Source: Quadrisphaera sp. DSM 44207
Lineage (GTDB): Bacteria; Actinomycetota; Actinomycetes; Actinomycetales; Quadrisphaeraceae
Length of the DNA: 64,000 nucleotides
Assembly (NCBI RefSeq): GCF_900101335.1
Contig: NZ_FNKA01000004.1
Location: 1 to 64,000 of the forward strand
Direction of reading: 5' to 3'
Part shown: piece after piece, positions 55,887 to 64,000 of the stretch
Layout: each line of letters starts with the position of its first letter
Position numbering within the stretch: the first letter of the stretch is position 1
Translations under genes and position numbers: made by a program
The notes under the pieces: model-generated
The model's input: only the letters and a program-made list of their open reading frames with translations
Told to the model about the DNA's origin: nothing
Databases searched by the model: none

Positions 55887-56894
55887 GCCGTACCCGTGCG
55901 GGTTCGCCTGCTGCCACCGCCACGTGTCGGCGCACATCTGCGCCAGGTCGCGCCGCGCCTCCCAGCCCAGCTCCTCGCGGGCGCGGGCGGGGTCGGCGTA
56001 GGAGACCGCGACGTCCCCGGGACGGCGCGGGAGGACCGTGACGGGGATCGTCCGGCCGCTGGCCTCCTCGAAGGCCTTGACGACATCGAGCACGGACGAG
56101 CCGCGCCCGGTGCCGAGGTTCCACGCGTGCGCGCCGCCGACCTCGCGGACGCGGCGCAGGGCGGCCAGGTGGCCCTCGGCGAGGTCCATCACGTGGATGT
56201 AGTCGCGCACGCCGGTGCCGTCGGGGGTGTCGTAGTCGTTCCCGTACACCGACAGCTCCTCGCGGCGCCCGACCGCGACCTGCGCGATGAAGGGGACGAG
56301 GTTGTTCGGCACGCCCTGCGGGTCCTCGCCGATGCGCCCCGACGGGTGCGCGCCGACGGGGTTGAAGTAGCGCAGCAGCGCCACCGCCCAGCGCTCGTCG
56401 GCGGCGGCCACGTCACGCAGGACCTGCTCGATCATGAACTTCGTCCAGCCGTACGGGTTCGTCGCCCCGCGCGGGGAGTCCTCCGTCAGCGGCACCCGGG
56501 TCGCCGCGCCGTAGACGGTGGCGGAGGAGCTGAAGACGATCGTGCGGCAGTCGACCCCCGCCATGGCGCGCACGAGGTTCAGGGTGCCGACGACGTTCGT
56601 GCGGTAGTAGCGCTCGGGCTGGGCGACGGACTCCCCGACCGCCTTCAGCCCGGCGAAGTGGACGACGGCCTCGGGGCGGGTCAGCTCGAAGACGCCGGTC
56701 AGGCCCGGCTCGTCGAGCAGGTCGACCTGGTGCAGGTCCACCGGGCGCCCGGTGATCTCCGTGACGCGCCGCAGGGCCTCGCGCCTGCTGTTGGACAGGT
56801 CGTCCACGACGACGACGTCGTGCCCGTCCTCGAGCAGCGAGACCACGGTGTGGCTGCCGATGTACCCCGCCCCGCCGGTGACCAGGATGCGCAT
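55875..56894 (-). CDS. galE: UDP-glucose 4-epimerase
   Basis: The 339-residue enzyme has VTGGAGYIGSHTV (NAD binding), SSSATVYG, the catalytic tyrosine in NPYGWTKFMIE and LRYFNPVGAHPSG. It interconverts UDP-glucose and UDP-galactose. Length and motifs are standard for GalE. Its neighbours are a vapC remnant and the Weimberg cluster, with no other galactose gene. Confidence 0.94.
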   Translation of the reverse strand: MRILVTGGAGYIGSHTVVSLLEDGHDVVVVDDLSNSRREALRRVTEITGRPVDLHQVDLLDEPGLTGVFELTRPEAVVHFAGLKAVGESVAQPERYYRTNVVGTLNLVRAMAGVDCRTIVFSSSATVYGAATRVPLTEDSPRGATNPYGWTKFMIEQVLRDVAAADERWAVALLRYFNPVGAHPSGRIGEDPQGVPNNLVPFIAQVAVGRREELSVYGNDYDTPDGTGVRDYIHVMDLAEGHLAALRRVREVGGAHAWNLGTGRGSSVLDVVKAFEEASGRTIPVTVLPRRPGDVAVSYADPARAREELGWEARRDLAQMCADTWRWQQANPHGYGDAG

Positions 56895-56905
56895 GTCCGG
56901 CGACG

Positions 56906-57130
56906 CTACACGCGCGACGCCTCCCGGGGGGCCTCCTCGCCGGTCCTCCAGCGCGGCACCGCGGTGATGGCGCACCGCAGGCCCGGCGCCCGGCTCATCC
57001 GCGCGTCCGCCGTGACCGCACCGCAGCCGAGGGCCTCGGCGAGCGCGACGCACGAAGCGTCGTGAGCGGTGACGTCCGCCCGCAGCTGCCAGACGCGGCC
57101 CAGCACCGGCAGGACCGGGTGCCGCCTGAG
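56906..57130 (-). pseudogene. VapC (PIN-domain toxin) remnant, C-terminal half only
   Basis: A 74-residue tail frame contains GRVWQLRADVTAHDASCVAL, EALGCGAVTADARMSRAPGL and ends just before galE. This matches the second half of VapC toxins, with the TADARMSRAPG acidic site. The N-terminal half, normally with a VVDAS motif, is absent: the frame upstream turns into unrelated, non-coding-like sequence. No vapB antitoxin is visible. I read it as the remains of a toxin-antitoxin module. Confidence 0.55.
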
Positions 57131-57423
57131 GCCGAGACGCACGGCCAGGCCGAGCCCGAGCCTGCACGGGTCGCCGCCGGCGGGGGCGTCGTCGCGTGCT
57201 CCGCCCGGCAGCGCAGGGCGCGCCGTCAGGGGCGGCGGGGCTGCGGCGGGCTGGTACCCACGGTCCCGCGTCGATCTTGAGGTCGGTGCGCGCGACACGC
57301 CGCGGCTGCTCGCACCGACCCCCATGCCGATGCCTCGCGGGCGCACCAGCACCGCGGCGACCGGAGCGCGAGGTGGCAGCGGCGCGCCCGGTGCGCGCGG
57401 CGCTCCCGGCCGGGCGGGCCCGC
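57131..57423. other. spacer between vapC remnant and dehydratase
   Basis: About 290 bases without a convincing gene in either strand. It may include decayed parts of the vapBC module. No clear promoter or hairpin was found. Confidence 0.4.
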
Positions 57424-59238
57424 TCAGTGGTTGTGGCGCGGCACGCCCCTGCTCGCCACCCGCTGGTGGGCCACCGCCGGCTCGAGCACCATGCCGTCGG
57501 CGAGCTGGGAGACCATCGAGCGCTGGATCTCCTGCCACGGCGTCTGCGAGGGCGGCACCGGGTAGCCGCCGGCGGCGGCCAGGGCCTCGTGCCGCGCTCG
57601 CAGCTCGGCCTCGGACAGCAGCGCGTCCACCCGGCCCGCGGCCAGGTCGACGCGCACGACGTCCCCGGTGCGCAGCACCGCCAGCCCACCGCCGGCCGCG
57701 GCCTCGGGGGAGGCGTTGAGGATCGACGGGGACCCCGACGTCCCGGACTGCCGGCCGTCGCCCACGCACGGCAGGGCGTGCACGCCGCGCTTGATCAGCG
57801 CGGCCGGCGGCTGCATGTTCACGACCTCCGCCCCGCCGGGGTAGCCCAGCGGCCCGGTCCCGCGCACGAACAGCACGCACCCCTCGTCGACGCCGAGGTC
57901 GGGGTCGTCGATGCGCCGGTGGTAGTCCTCCGGCCCGTCGAAGACGATCGCCCGGCCCTCGAAGCAGTCCGGGTGCTCGGGGTCGGAGAGGTACCGCGCC
58001 CGGAACTCGGCCGAGATCACGCTCCTCTTCATGATCGCGCTGTCGAAGAGGTTGCCGCGCAGGACGAGGAAGCCGGCCTCGCCCTTGAGGGGGTCCTCGA
58101 CCGGGCGGATCACCGCGCGGTCGGTGGACGGCGTGTCCCGGCAGTTCTCCCCGATCGTGCGGCCGGTGACCGTGAGGGCGTCCTCGTGCAGCAGCCCGGA
58201 GCGCAGGAGCTCGTGCACGACCGCGGGCACGCCCCCGGCGCGGTGGTACTCCTCCCCCAGGTACTCCCCCGCCGGCTGCAGGTTCACCAGCAGCGGCACG
58301 TCCAGGCCGATCGTCTGCCAGTCCTGGATCTCGAGGGGCACCCCGACGTGCCGCGCGATCGCCCCGAGGTGGACGGGCGCGTTGGTGGACCCGCCGATGG
58401 CGGAGTTGACGACGATCGCGTTCTCGAACGCCTCCCGCGTGAGGACGTCGGAGGGCTTGAGGTCCTCGTGGACCATCTCCACGATGCGCCGTCCGGTCAG
58501 GTACGCCGCCTTCGCGCGGTCGCGGTGCACCGCGGGGATCGCCGCCGACCCGGGCAGGCTCATCCCGAGGGCCTCCGCGAGGGAGTTCATCGTCGAGGCG
58601 GTGCCCATGGTGTTGCAGTGGCCCGGCGAGGGCGCCGAGGAGGCGACGAGGTCGACGAACCCGGCCTCGTCGATCTCCCCCGCGGCGAGCATCTCGCGGG
58701 CGCGCCAGATGATCGTCCCCGACCCGGTGCGCACGCCCTGGTACCAGCCGTTGAGCATCGGGCCGCCCGAGAGCACGATCGCCGGCAGGTCGACGGTGGC
58801 GGCGGCCATGAGGCACGCGGGCGTCGTCTTGTCGCAGCCGGTGGTGAGCACGACGCCGTCGAGGGGGTAGCCGTGGAGGACCTCGACGAGCCCGAGGTAG
58901 GCGAGGTTGCGGTCCAGGGCGGCCGTGGGGCGCCGCCCCGTCTCCTGGATCGGGTGGACCGGGAACTCGAACGCCAGGCCGCCGGCGTCGCGGATCCCCT
59001 CGCGCACCCGCTCGGCGAGGACGAGGTGGTGGCGGTTGCAGGGCGCGAGGTCGGAGCCGGTCTGCGCGATGCCGATGACCGGCCGGCCCGACTGCAGCTC
59101 CTGGCGCGTGATGCCCCAGTTCATGTACCGCTCGATGTACAGGGCCGTCATGCCGGGGTCCGCGGGGTCGTCGAACCACTGCTGGCTGCGCAGCGGGCGC
59201 CCCGCGGCGCCGTCCTCGGCGTGCTCCTGGGTGTGCAC
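57424..59238 (-). CDS. IlvD/Edd-family dehydratase (pentonate dehydratase type)
   Basis: The 604-residue protein has [16 protein letters not shown] and [15 protein letters not shown] (Fe-S cysteines), [16 protein letters not shown] and [20 protein letters not shown]. This marks an Fe-S sugar-acid dehydratase, like L-arabonate or D-xylonate dehydratase, rather than amino-acid IlvD. It would make a 2-keto-3-deoxy-pentonate. The neighbouring XylX-like and semialdehyde dehydrogenase genes complete a Weimberg-type route. GTG start; 38 bases separate it from the XylX-like gene stop. Confidence 0.85.
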   Translation of the reverse strand: MHTQEHAEDGAAGRPLRSQQWFDDPADPGMTALYIERYMNWGITRQELQSGRPVIGIAQTGSDLAPCNRHHLVLAERVREGIRDAGGLAFEFPVHPIQETGRRPTAALDRNLAYLGLVEVLHGYPLDGVVLTTGCDKTTPACLMAAATVDLPAIVLSGGPMLNGWYQGVRTGSGTIIWRAREMLAAGEIDEAGFVDLVASSAPSPGHCNTMGTASTMNSLAEALGMSLPGSAAIPAVHRDRAKAAYLTGRRIVEMVHEDLKPSDVLTREAFENAIVVNSAIGGSTNAPVHLGAIARHVGVPLEIQDWQTIGLDVPLLVNLQPAGEYLGEEYHRAGGVPAVVHELLRSGLLHEDALTVTGRTIGENCRDTPSTDRAVIRPVEDPLKGEAGFLVLRGNLFDSAIMKRSVISAEFRARYLSDPEHPDCFEGRAIVFDGPEDYHRRIDDPDLGVDEGCVLFVRGTGPLGYPGGAEVVNMQPPAALIKRGVHALPCVGDGRQSGTSGSPSILNASPEAAAGGGLAVLRTGDVVRVDLAAGRVDALLSEAELRARHEALAAAGGYPVPPSQTPWQEIQRSMVSQLADGMVLEPAVAHQRVASRGVPRHNH

Positions 59239-59254
59239 GGGAGACCTCTCTGGA

Positions 59255-59289
59255 AGTGCGGGTCAGGGAGTGCGGGTCATGGGGTGCGG
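59255..59289. repeat. 14-bp tandem repeat across the stop of the XylX-like gene
   Basis: AGTGCGGGTCAGGG-like units recur two to three times. The TCA at 59277 is the stop of the XylX-like gene; the TCA at 59262 is a downstream duplicate. Confidence 0.75.
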
Positions 59290-60509
59290 GCGCCGGGTGC
59301 GCCGGCGCCCGCCCGGGCGACCAGGTAGTCGGCGAGGGCGCCCACGCCGAAGTCCCACGGCGGCAGGCCCTCGGTGGGCGCGACCTCGTTGCTCAGCGCC
59401 CCGAGGCGGGGGCTGCTGATGGTGACCCGGTCGCCGGTCCGGTGGGTGAAGCCCATCCCGGGTGCGCCGCGGTCCTGGATCGGGGCGAACAGCGTGCCGG
59501 TGTAGAGCGCGAAGCCGTCCGGGTACTGGTGGTGAGGGCCGAAGGCGGCCGCCACGAGGCGCTCGAAGGAGCGGCTCAGCCTGCTCACGTCGTTGGCGCC
59601 CTCGAGCAGGTAGCCGTCGTCCGCGCCCTCGACCCGCAGGGTGATCCGCTCGGCGCGCACGGCGTCCAGCCCGAACCCGTCGGAGCCGTCGGAGCCGTCT
59701 GAGCCGTCTGAGCCGTCTGAGCCGTCGGTGAAGAGGCGCACGAACGGGCCGAGCGCGCTGGAGGCCGTGTTGTCCTTCGCCATGCCGAGCAGCAGGGCGC
59801 TGCGCCCCTCCACGTCGCGCAGGTTCACGTCGTTGCCGAGGGTGGCGCCGCGCGGGCGGCCCGCGGAGTCCACCACGAGCACCAGCTCCGGCTCGGGGTT
59901 GTTCCACGACGAGAACGCCGGCACGCCGACCTGCGCGCCCCAGCCGACCGAGGACAGCACGGGCGCCTTCGTGAACACCTCCGGGTCCGGGCCGAGACCG
60001 ACCTCCAGGTACGGCGACCACAGCCCCTGCCCGAGCAGCGCCTCCTTGAGGGCGGCGGCCTCGGCCGAGCCGGGCTCCACGGTCCCGGCGCTGGTCCCGA
60101 GCGCCTCCTGGACGACGGCGCGCACCTGCGCGGCCCGGGCGGGGTCGCCCGCGCACCGCTCCTCGATCACCCGCTCGACCATGCTGTCGGCGAAGGTGAC
60201 GCCGCAGGCCTTCACGACCTGCAGGTCGACCGGGGCGAGCAGGTGCGGGCGCTCGCGCGTGCGGGCCAGCGACCCCTCGAGCAGGTCCTCCAGGCGCCAG
60301 CGCCGCCCGGCCGGCGCCGCCGCGACGCGCGCGGGCGCGTCGTCCGCCTCCAGCAGCGCGGAGACCGTCGGCGCGACGTCGAAGAGGTCGACGACCTCGT
60401 CGCCGCGGACGGCGACCGGCCGCGGGCCGCCCGTCTCGACGTCCCAGACCCGGCCGACGAGGACGGCGCGCTCGGCGTCGACCGGCAGGACGTCCTCCAG
60501 GGCCGTCAC
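59277..60509 (-). CDS. XylX-like 2-keto-3-deoxy-pentonate dehydratase (FAH family)
   Basis: The 410-residue protein resembles Caulobacter XylX: VKACGVTFADSMVERVIEER, WSPYLEVGLGPDPEVFTKAP, SSWNNPEPELVLVVDS, TLGNDVNLRDVEGRSALLLG and GTLFAPIQDR. XylX converts 2-keto-3-deoxy-xylonate (or arabinonate) to 2-oxoglutarate semialdehyde. The FAH-type metal site fits NNPEPE. In the middle is an insert of SDG repeats (9-base array) not expected in the family. It overlaps the aldehyde dehydrogenase gene by four bases (GTGA). Confidence 0.85.
   Translation of the reverse strand: MTALEDVLPVDAERAVLVGRVWDVETGGPRPVAVRGDEVVDLFDVAPTVSALLEADDAPARVAAAPAGRRWRLEDLLEGSLARTRERPHLLAPVDLQVVKACGVTFADSMVERVIEERCAGDPARAAQVRAVVQEALGTSAGTVEPGSAEAAALKEALLGQGLWSPYLEVGLGPDPEVFTKAPVLSSVGWGAQVGVPAFSSWNNPEPELVLVVDSAGRPRGATLGNDVNLRDVEGRSALLLGMAKDNTASSALGPFVRLFTDGSDGSDGSDGSDGSDGFGLDAVRAERITLRVEGADDGYLLEGANDVSRLSRSFERLVAAAFGPHHQYPDGFALYTGTLFAPIQDRGAPGMGFTHRTGDRVTISSPRLGALSNEVAPTEGLPPWDFGVGALADYLVARAGAGAPGARTP
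59684..59729. repeat. 9-bp tandem repeat inside the XylX-like gene
   Basis: GAGCCGTCT or GAGCCGTCG repeats five times and encodes (GSD) units between RLFTD and GFGLDAV. Period 9 keeps the reading frame. Confidence 0.9.
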
Positions 60510-62116
60510 CGCGAGCCCCGCGGGCCCTGGCCGGGCTCGACCCACGCGCCGTCCACGCGCCGGCGCACCCCCCACGGGTTCGCCTCCTGCAGCGGCGGCG
60601 GCAGCCGGTCGTCGGGGAAGCCCTGGTAGGCCACCGGCCGCAGCCACCGCCGCACGGCCGCGGTGCCCACGGACGTCGCCCCGGGCGTCGTCGTGGCCGG
60701 GTAGGGGCCGCCGTGCTGCTGCGCGTGGGTGACGCTCACGCCGGTCGGCCAGCCGTTCCACACCACGCGCCCGCAGCGCTCCTGCAGCACCCGCACCAGC
60801 GCGTCGGGGGACTCGCCGGGCTCGGCGTGCACGGTGGTGGTCAGCTGCCCCTCGACGAGGGCGGCGACCCGCAGCAGCTCGGCCTCGCCGGCGTAGCGGA
60901 CCACGACGCTGGCCGGCCCGAACACCTCCTGCGCCAGCACCTCGGGACGGCGCAGCACGGCCTGCGCCGTCGTGGTGAGCACGGTGGGGCCCGGGGCCTG
61001 CCCGCCGCCGCCGGCGACGAGGACGTCGACGCCCTCGGCACCGGCCAGCTCGGCCAGCCCGCCGGCGAAGCCCTCGGCGATGCGGTCGGTGAGCATCGGG
61101 GTCGGCTCCACCTGCGCGAGGGCCTCGCGCAGCGCCGCCAGGTCGTCCCCGCCGTCCGCACCGCCCCCGCCGTCCCCGTTGTCCGCGGCGTCCCCGCCGC
61201 CCTGCGGCACGAACAGGAGCCCGGGCTTGGTGCAGAACTGGCCCGCCCCGAGGGTGAAGGACCCGGCGTACCCGGTGAGGACCTCGTCGCGGCGCGCCGC
61301 CCAGGCCCGCTCGGTGACGAGGACCGGGTTGACGCTGCCCAGCTCGCCGTAGAAGGGGATCGGCACCTCGCGGCGGGTGGCCCGCTCCAGCAGCAGCCGG
61401 CCCACGCGCGTGGAGCCGGTGAACCCGACCGCCCGCACGAGGGGGTGGTCCACGAGCGCCTCGCCCGCCTCCCGGCCGGTCACGGCGGCGAAGAGCCCCG
61501 CGGGGGCGCCCGCACCGGCCAGGGCCGCCACGACGAGCTCCGCGGTCCGGACGCCGAGGCGCTCGTGGGCCTCGTGGACCTTGTGGACGACGGCGCACCC
61601 GGCCGCCAGGGCCGACGCGCTGTCCCCGCCCACGACGCTGAAGGCGAAGGGGAAGTTGGAGGCGCCGAAGACCCCGACCACCCCCAGCGGCACGGCGACG
61701 CGGCGCAGGTCGGGCCGCGGGCCCGTGCCCCAGGTCTCGTCCGCGTGGTCGATCGTGGCGTCCAGGTGCTCGCCGCGCACGACCTCGCGGGTGAGCAGGC
61801 GCAGCTGGAACGTCGTGCGCACCACCTCCCGCCGCAGCTGCGCCTCGGCGAGGTGCGTCTCGGTGCGGGCCAGGGCGACCAGCTCGTCGGCGTGCTCGTC
61901 GAGGACGCCGGCCACGGCCTCCAGCCAGGAGGCCCGGCGGCGCAGGTCGACCCCGGCGGACTCCTCGCCCGCCGCGGCGGCCGCGCGCACGAGCCGGTCG
62001 AGCTCCTCGACGCCGGTCGGCGCCGGCGCGCCGCCCCCGGTCGTCCCGGTCGTCCCGGTCGTCCCGGTCGTCCCGGTCGTCCCGGTCACCTGGGTCGTCT
62101 GGGTCGTCTGGGTCAT
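60506..62116 (-). CDS. 2-oxoglutarate semialdehyde dehydrogenase (aldehyde dehydrogenase)
   Basis: The 536-residue aldehyde dehydrogenase has VFGASNFPFAFSVVGGD, VGFTGSTRVG, PFYGELGSVNPV (catalytic glutamate) and the catalytic cysteine in GAGQFCTKPGLLF. These variants are typical of KGSADH enzymes of sugar-acid pathways, which oxidise 2-oxoglutarate semialdehyde to 2-oxoglutarate. A Gly/Asp/Asn-rich loop follows the cysteine. The first 28 residues are TTG or TTQ repeats. Overlaps on both sides (ATGA, GTGA) place it firmly in the operon. Confidence 0.86.
   Translation of the reverse strand: MTQTTQTTQVTGTTGTTGTTGTTGTTGGGAPAPTGVEELDRLVRAAAAAGEESAGVDLRRRASWLEAVAGVLDEHADELVALARTETHLAEAQLRREVVRTTFQLRLLTREVVRGEHLDATIDHADETWGTGPRPDLRRVAVPLGVVGVFGASNFPFAFSVVGGDSASALAAGCAVVHKVHEAHERLGVRTAELVVAALAGAGAPAGLFAAVTGREAGEALVDHPLVRAVGFTGSTRVGRLLLERATRREVPIPFYGELGSVNPVLVTERAWAARRDEVLTGYAGSFTLGAGQFCTKPGLLFVPQGGGDAADNGDGGGGADGGDDLAALREALAQVEPTPMLTDRIAEGFAGGLAELAGAEGVDVLVAGGGGQAPGPTVLTTTAQAVLRRPEVLAQEVFGPASVVVRYAGEAELLRVAALVEGQLTTTVHAEPGESPDALVRVLQERCGRVVWNGWPTGVSVTHAQQHGGPYPATTTPGATSVGTAAVRRWLRPVAYQGFPDDRLPPPLQEANPWGVRRRVDGAWVEPGQGPRGSR
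62035..62108. repeat. 9-bp tandem repeat at the start of the aldehyde dehydrogenase gene
   Basis: GTCGTCCCG repeats about six times (62035-62089), then related GTCGTCTGG units approach the start codon. The product has a threonine/glycine-rich N-terminal tail. Period 9 is in frame. Confidence 0.9.
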
Positions 62117-63231
62117 GTCGGTCCTCCTGCGGACGGCGCGGCAGTGGTGGGCGGCGTCCCGGCGCCGGGGGTGGCCGGGTCCGGCAGCGGGTCGGGCAGC
62201 GGGAGACCGAGCTGGCGGGCGAGCTGCTCGAGCTGCTCGACGGTGGAGCGGGCCAGGGCCACGGCCGCGACCCGGGCGTGGGCCCGCGCGGCCTCGACGT
62301 CGCCCGGGGCGTGGACGACGGCACCCGCGCGCCCGGAGGAGCGCACCGCCTCCTGCAGCTGCGCCACCCGCCGCTCGGTGTGCTCGCGGCCGGTGAAGGC
62401 CGCGGTGTCGACCGCGACGAGCAGGTGGCCGGTGTCCATCCTCGAGGCCGGGTCGGTCCAGATGTCCACGGTCTGGGCGGCGAACGTCGCCTCGGTCAGG
62501 GACGCCGCGAGCGCCTCGAGGACGACGGCCAGCGCGGAGCCCTTGTGCCCCCCGAAGGGCACCAGGGCGCCGGCCGCGGCCTGGGCCGGGTCCGTGGTCG
62601 GGCGGCCCTGCGGGTCCACGGCCCAGCCGGCGGGGATCGGCGCGCCCTCGTCGCGCGCGGCCACCACCTTGCCGTAGGCCCCGGCGCTGGTGGCCATGTC
62701 CGCGGTCAGCGGGACGTCGCCGGCGCTGGGGATCCCCACGGTGAGCGGGTTGGTGCCGAGCACCTTCGCGGCGCCGCCGTACGGGGCCACGGTCGGGCCG
62801 GTCGTCGAGGTGAGGACGCCGATGACGCCCTCGGCCGCCAGCTGGTCGGTCCAGAACGCGCCCGCCCCGTAGTGGGTGCTGCGCTGCACCGCGACGACCG
62901 CCGCGCCGGAGGAGCGCGCCAGCTGCAGCGCCCGCCGCACCGCGGCGGCGACGGCGACCTGCCCCAGGCCGCCGTCGGCGTCGAGGACGGCGGTGCAGCC
63001 GACCTCGCGCACCCACCGCAGCCGCGGGCGCGCGGTGATGCCGCCGGCGCGCAGGGCCGCCGCGTACAGCGGCAGCCGCAGCACCCCGTGGGAGTGCACC
63101 CCGCGCCGGTCGGCCTCGACCAGCGACGTGCTGGTGAGCTTCGCGTCCTCCTCGGGCACGCCGAGGACCTGCAGCGCCGCGGACCCGAAGTCCACGAGCG
63201 CGTGCGGTGCGAACCGCGGCCCCTCCGACAC
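62113..63231 (-). CDS. Ldh_2-family (malate/L-lactate-type) oxidoreductase
   Basis: The 372-residue protein has EADRRGVHSHGVLRLPLY at the substrate end, STHYGAGAFWTDQLA, LGTNPLTVGIP and PFGGHKGSALAVVLEAL. These are hallmarks of the NAD(P)-dependent family that includes ComC, DpkA and ureidoglycolate dehydrogenase; it reduces 2-oxoacids or imines. Its role in a pentonate operon is unclear, perhaps handling a 2-keto intermediate. The GTG at 63231 is better spaced from AGGAGGGG than the GTG at 63237. A Pro-rich tail follows the fold. Confidence 0.85.
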   Translation of the reverse strand: MSEGPRFAPHALVDFGSAALQVLGVPEEDAKLTSTSLVEADRRGVHSHGVLRLPLYAAALRAGGITARPRLRWVREVGCTAVLDADGGLGQVAVAAAVRRALQLARSSGAAVVAVQRSTHYGAGAFWTDQLAAEGVIGVLTSTTGPTVAPYGGAAKVLGTNPLTVGIPSAGDVPLTADMATSAGAYGKVVAARDEGAPIPAGWAVDPQGRPTTDPAQAAAGALVPFGGHKGSALAVVLEALAASLTEATFAAQTVDIWTDPASRMDTGHLLVAVDTAAFTGREHTERRVAQLQEAVRSSGRAGAVVHAPGDVEAARAHARVAAVALARSTVEQLEQLARQLGLPLPDPLPDPATPGAGTPPTTAAPSAGGPT

Positions 63232-63289
63232 GGCCACCCCTCCTGGTGGGAGTCGCCGGGACGGTACGCACGGTGCCCGGCGCGTGGCA

Positions 63290-63352
63290 AGGCTCCCGGC
63301 ACGCGCGGTGAGGCTCCCGGCGCCCGCGGCGAGGCTCCCGGCGCCCGCGTCG
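63290..63352. repeat. 21-bp tandem repeat, three copies
   Basis: AGGCTCCCGGCGCCCGCGGCG-type units occupy 63290-63310, 63311-63331 and 63332-63352 with few changes. They lie between the divergent Ldh_2 and Nramp-like genes, directly before the promoter element at 63356. Confidence 0.88.
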
Positions 63353-63355
63353 GTC

Positions 63356-63386
63356 TTGACCGGCGCGACCGCGCCGGGAGTAGCGT
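63356..63386 (+). promoter_or_regulatory. promoter with internal palindrome before the Nramp-like gene
   Basis: TTGACC (63356-63361) and TAGCGT (63381-63386) are separated by 19 bases, a fair sigma-70-type pair. Between them CGGCGC-GACC-GCGCCG (63361-63376) is a perfect inverted repeat, well placed for a repressor. It could control the transporter and perhaps the divergent pentonate operon. Confidence 0.5.
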
Positions 63387-63433
63387 GCTGACACGCGCCG
63401 CGGACCAGCGCGGACGCGGTCGAGGGGGATCGC

Positions 63434-64000
63434 ATGACCGAGCTCGAGTTCCCCGGCGGGGGTCCGTCGTCCGGGTCGGCGGCGGCCCGGTTCCCGAGCA
63501 GGCACCTGGCTCCGCCGGTGGTGCGCGACCTGCCGCCGGCGCCGCGCAGCATCTGGCCGATCATCGGGCCCGGCGTCGTCGCCGCCGGCGTCGGGCTGGC
63601 GAGCGGGGAGTTCATCCTCTACCCCTACATCGCCTCCCAGGTGGGCCTGGTCTTCGTCTGGGCCGCCTTCGTGGGGCTGATCACCCAGTTCTTCATCAAC
63701 ATGGAGATCGAGCGGTACACCCTGGCCACCGGGGAGACCGCGCTGACCGGGTTCAGCCGCTTCTGGCGGCACTGGGGCCTGGTCTTCGCCCTGATGGCGT
63801 ACTTCGCCAACCTCTGGCCCGGGTGGGCGACCAGCTCGGCGACCCTGGTCACCTACCTCGTCGGCGGCGAGGTGACGCCCATCGCGATCGGGATGCTGCT
63901 GTCCATCGGCGTCATCCTCACCCTCGCGCCCGTGGTGTACGTGGCGCTGGAGCGGATCGAGATGGGCAAGGTCGTCGCGGTGCTCCTGCTGCTGGTCATC
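63434..64000 (+). CDS. Nramp-superfamily transporter, N-terminal part (cut by window edge)
   Basis: The frame starts at ATG 63434 after GAGGGGGAT and stays open to the window end (189 codons). It has a soluble head and four to five hydrophobic helices. IIGPGVVAAGVGLASGEFIL aligns with the first Nramp helix, but the canonical metal-binding DPGN is replaced by ASGE. It is therefore a non-canonical Nramp-related carrier whose substrate may not be Mn or Fe. Divergence from the pentonate operon suggests, weakly, a link to that pathway. Confidence 0.7.
   Translation, partial: MTELEFPGGGPSSGSAAARFPSRHLAPPVVRDLPPAPRSIWPIIGPGVVAAGVGLASGEFILYPYIASQVGLVFVWAAFVGLITQFFINMEIERYTLATGETALTGFSRFWRHWGLVFALMAYFANLWPGWATSSATLVTYLVGGEVTPIAIGMLLSIGVILTLAPVVYVALERIEMGKVVAVLLLLVI

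Noticed and set aside
1-64000. tRNA or rRNA genes
   Set aside because: No T-loop, cloverleaf or conserved rRNA stretch was noticed on either strand when read by eye; a tRNA scan would settle it.

Overview
The window is very GC-rich DNA (well above 70% across most coding regions) with GTG/TTG starts, ATGA/GTGA gene overlaps, mycothiol genes (mshA, mshD), a GlnR-type regulator, an RsiG-type anti-sigma factor and a PhoP-type PHO box. This points to an actinomycete. A Kineosporiales-like genus (Kineococcus, Quadrisphaera and relatives) is my guess, but the sequence alone does not settle it. No rRNA, tRNA, CRISPR array, intact insertion sequence or prophage is visible.

Positions 1-18818 form a large sugar- or polyol-type catabolic locus, nearly all on the minus strand. 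In transcription order it holds an AraM-like glycerol-1-phosphate dehydrogenase, an FGGY kinase and a NagD-like phosphatase; then a ribose-type ABC importer, a SorC regulator, an unusual PepD-like M20 peptidase, a GlpD-like dehydrogenase and a glycerol-kinase-like kinase; then a 2-oxoacid dehydrogenase set (E1 alpha, E1 beta, a free 80-residue lipoyl protein, a class II aldolase, a 222-residue E2 catalytic core without lipoyl domain) ending in lipA at the window edge. A second SorC paralog is divergent at 17859. Related TCGATG/AGCATC palindromes stand in front of the araM and E1 operons. The combination resembles ery-type polyol operons plus an acetoin/pyruvate-dehydrogenase-like module, and I know of no characterised pathway with this gene set. 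It is the best candidate here for an undescribed system.

Positions 18854-34566 are mostly housekeeping or surface genes: gpmA, a large LuxR/STAND regulator, mshA, a methyltransferase, a DUF2516 protein, dtd, an asparaginase, a GGDEF-EAL protein convergent with rsiG (the c-di-GMP-controlled anti-sigma factor), three glycosyltransferases, a nitrobindin-like protein and ygfZ. Positions 34570-37870 are lower in GC, gene-poor and carry only a secreted protein and a small membrane protein; this looks like acquired or decaying DNA.

Positions 37872-52223 return to core genome: a LysE/RhtB exporter, glnR, mshD, ppk1, mutT1, a PHO box followed by pstSCAB, a HAD hydrolase, ppk2 and an MNT-type nucleotidyltransferase paired with a frameshifted HEPN gene. 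Positions 52817-64000 hold a PHP-domain protein, a second EAL protein with a degenerate GGDEF, galE, a vapC remnant, and a Weimberg-type pentonate cluster (IlvD/Edd dehydratase, XylX-like FAH-family dehydratase, 2-oxoglutarate semialdehyde dehydrogenase, Ldh_2 oxidoreductase) divergent from an Nramp-like transporter cut by the right edge.

A recurring oddity is the abundance of short tandem repeats at gene ends. Those inside coding sequence have periods divisible by three (9, 12, 15, 18 bp). Those across stop codons or between genes are mostly of other lengths (11, 16, 20, 28, 43 bp). One of them has moved the stop codon of dtd.
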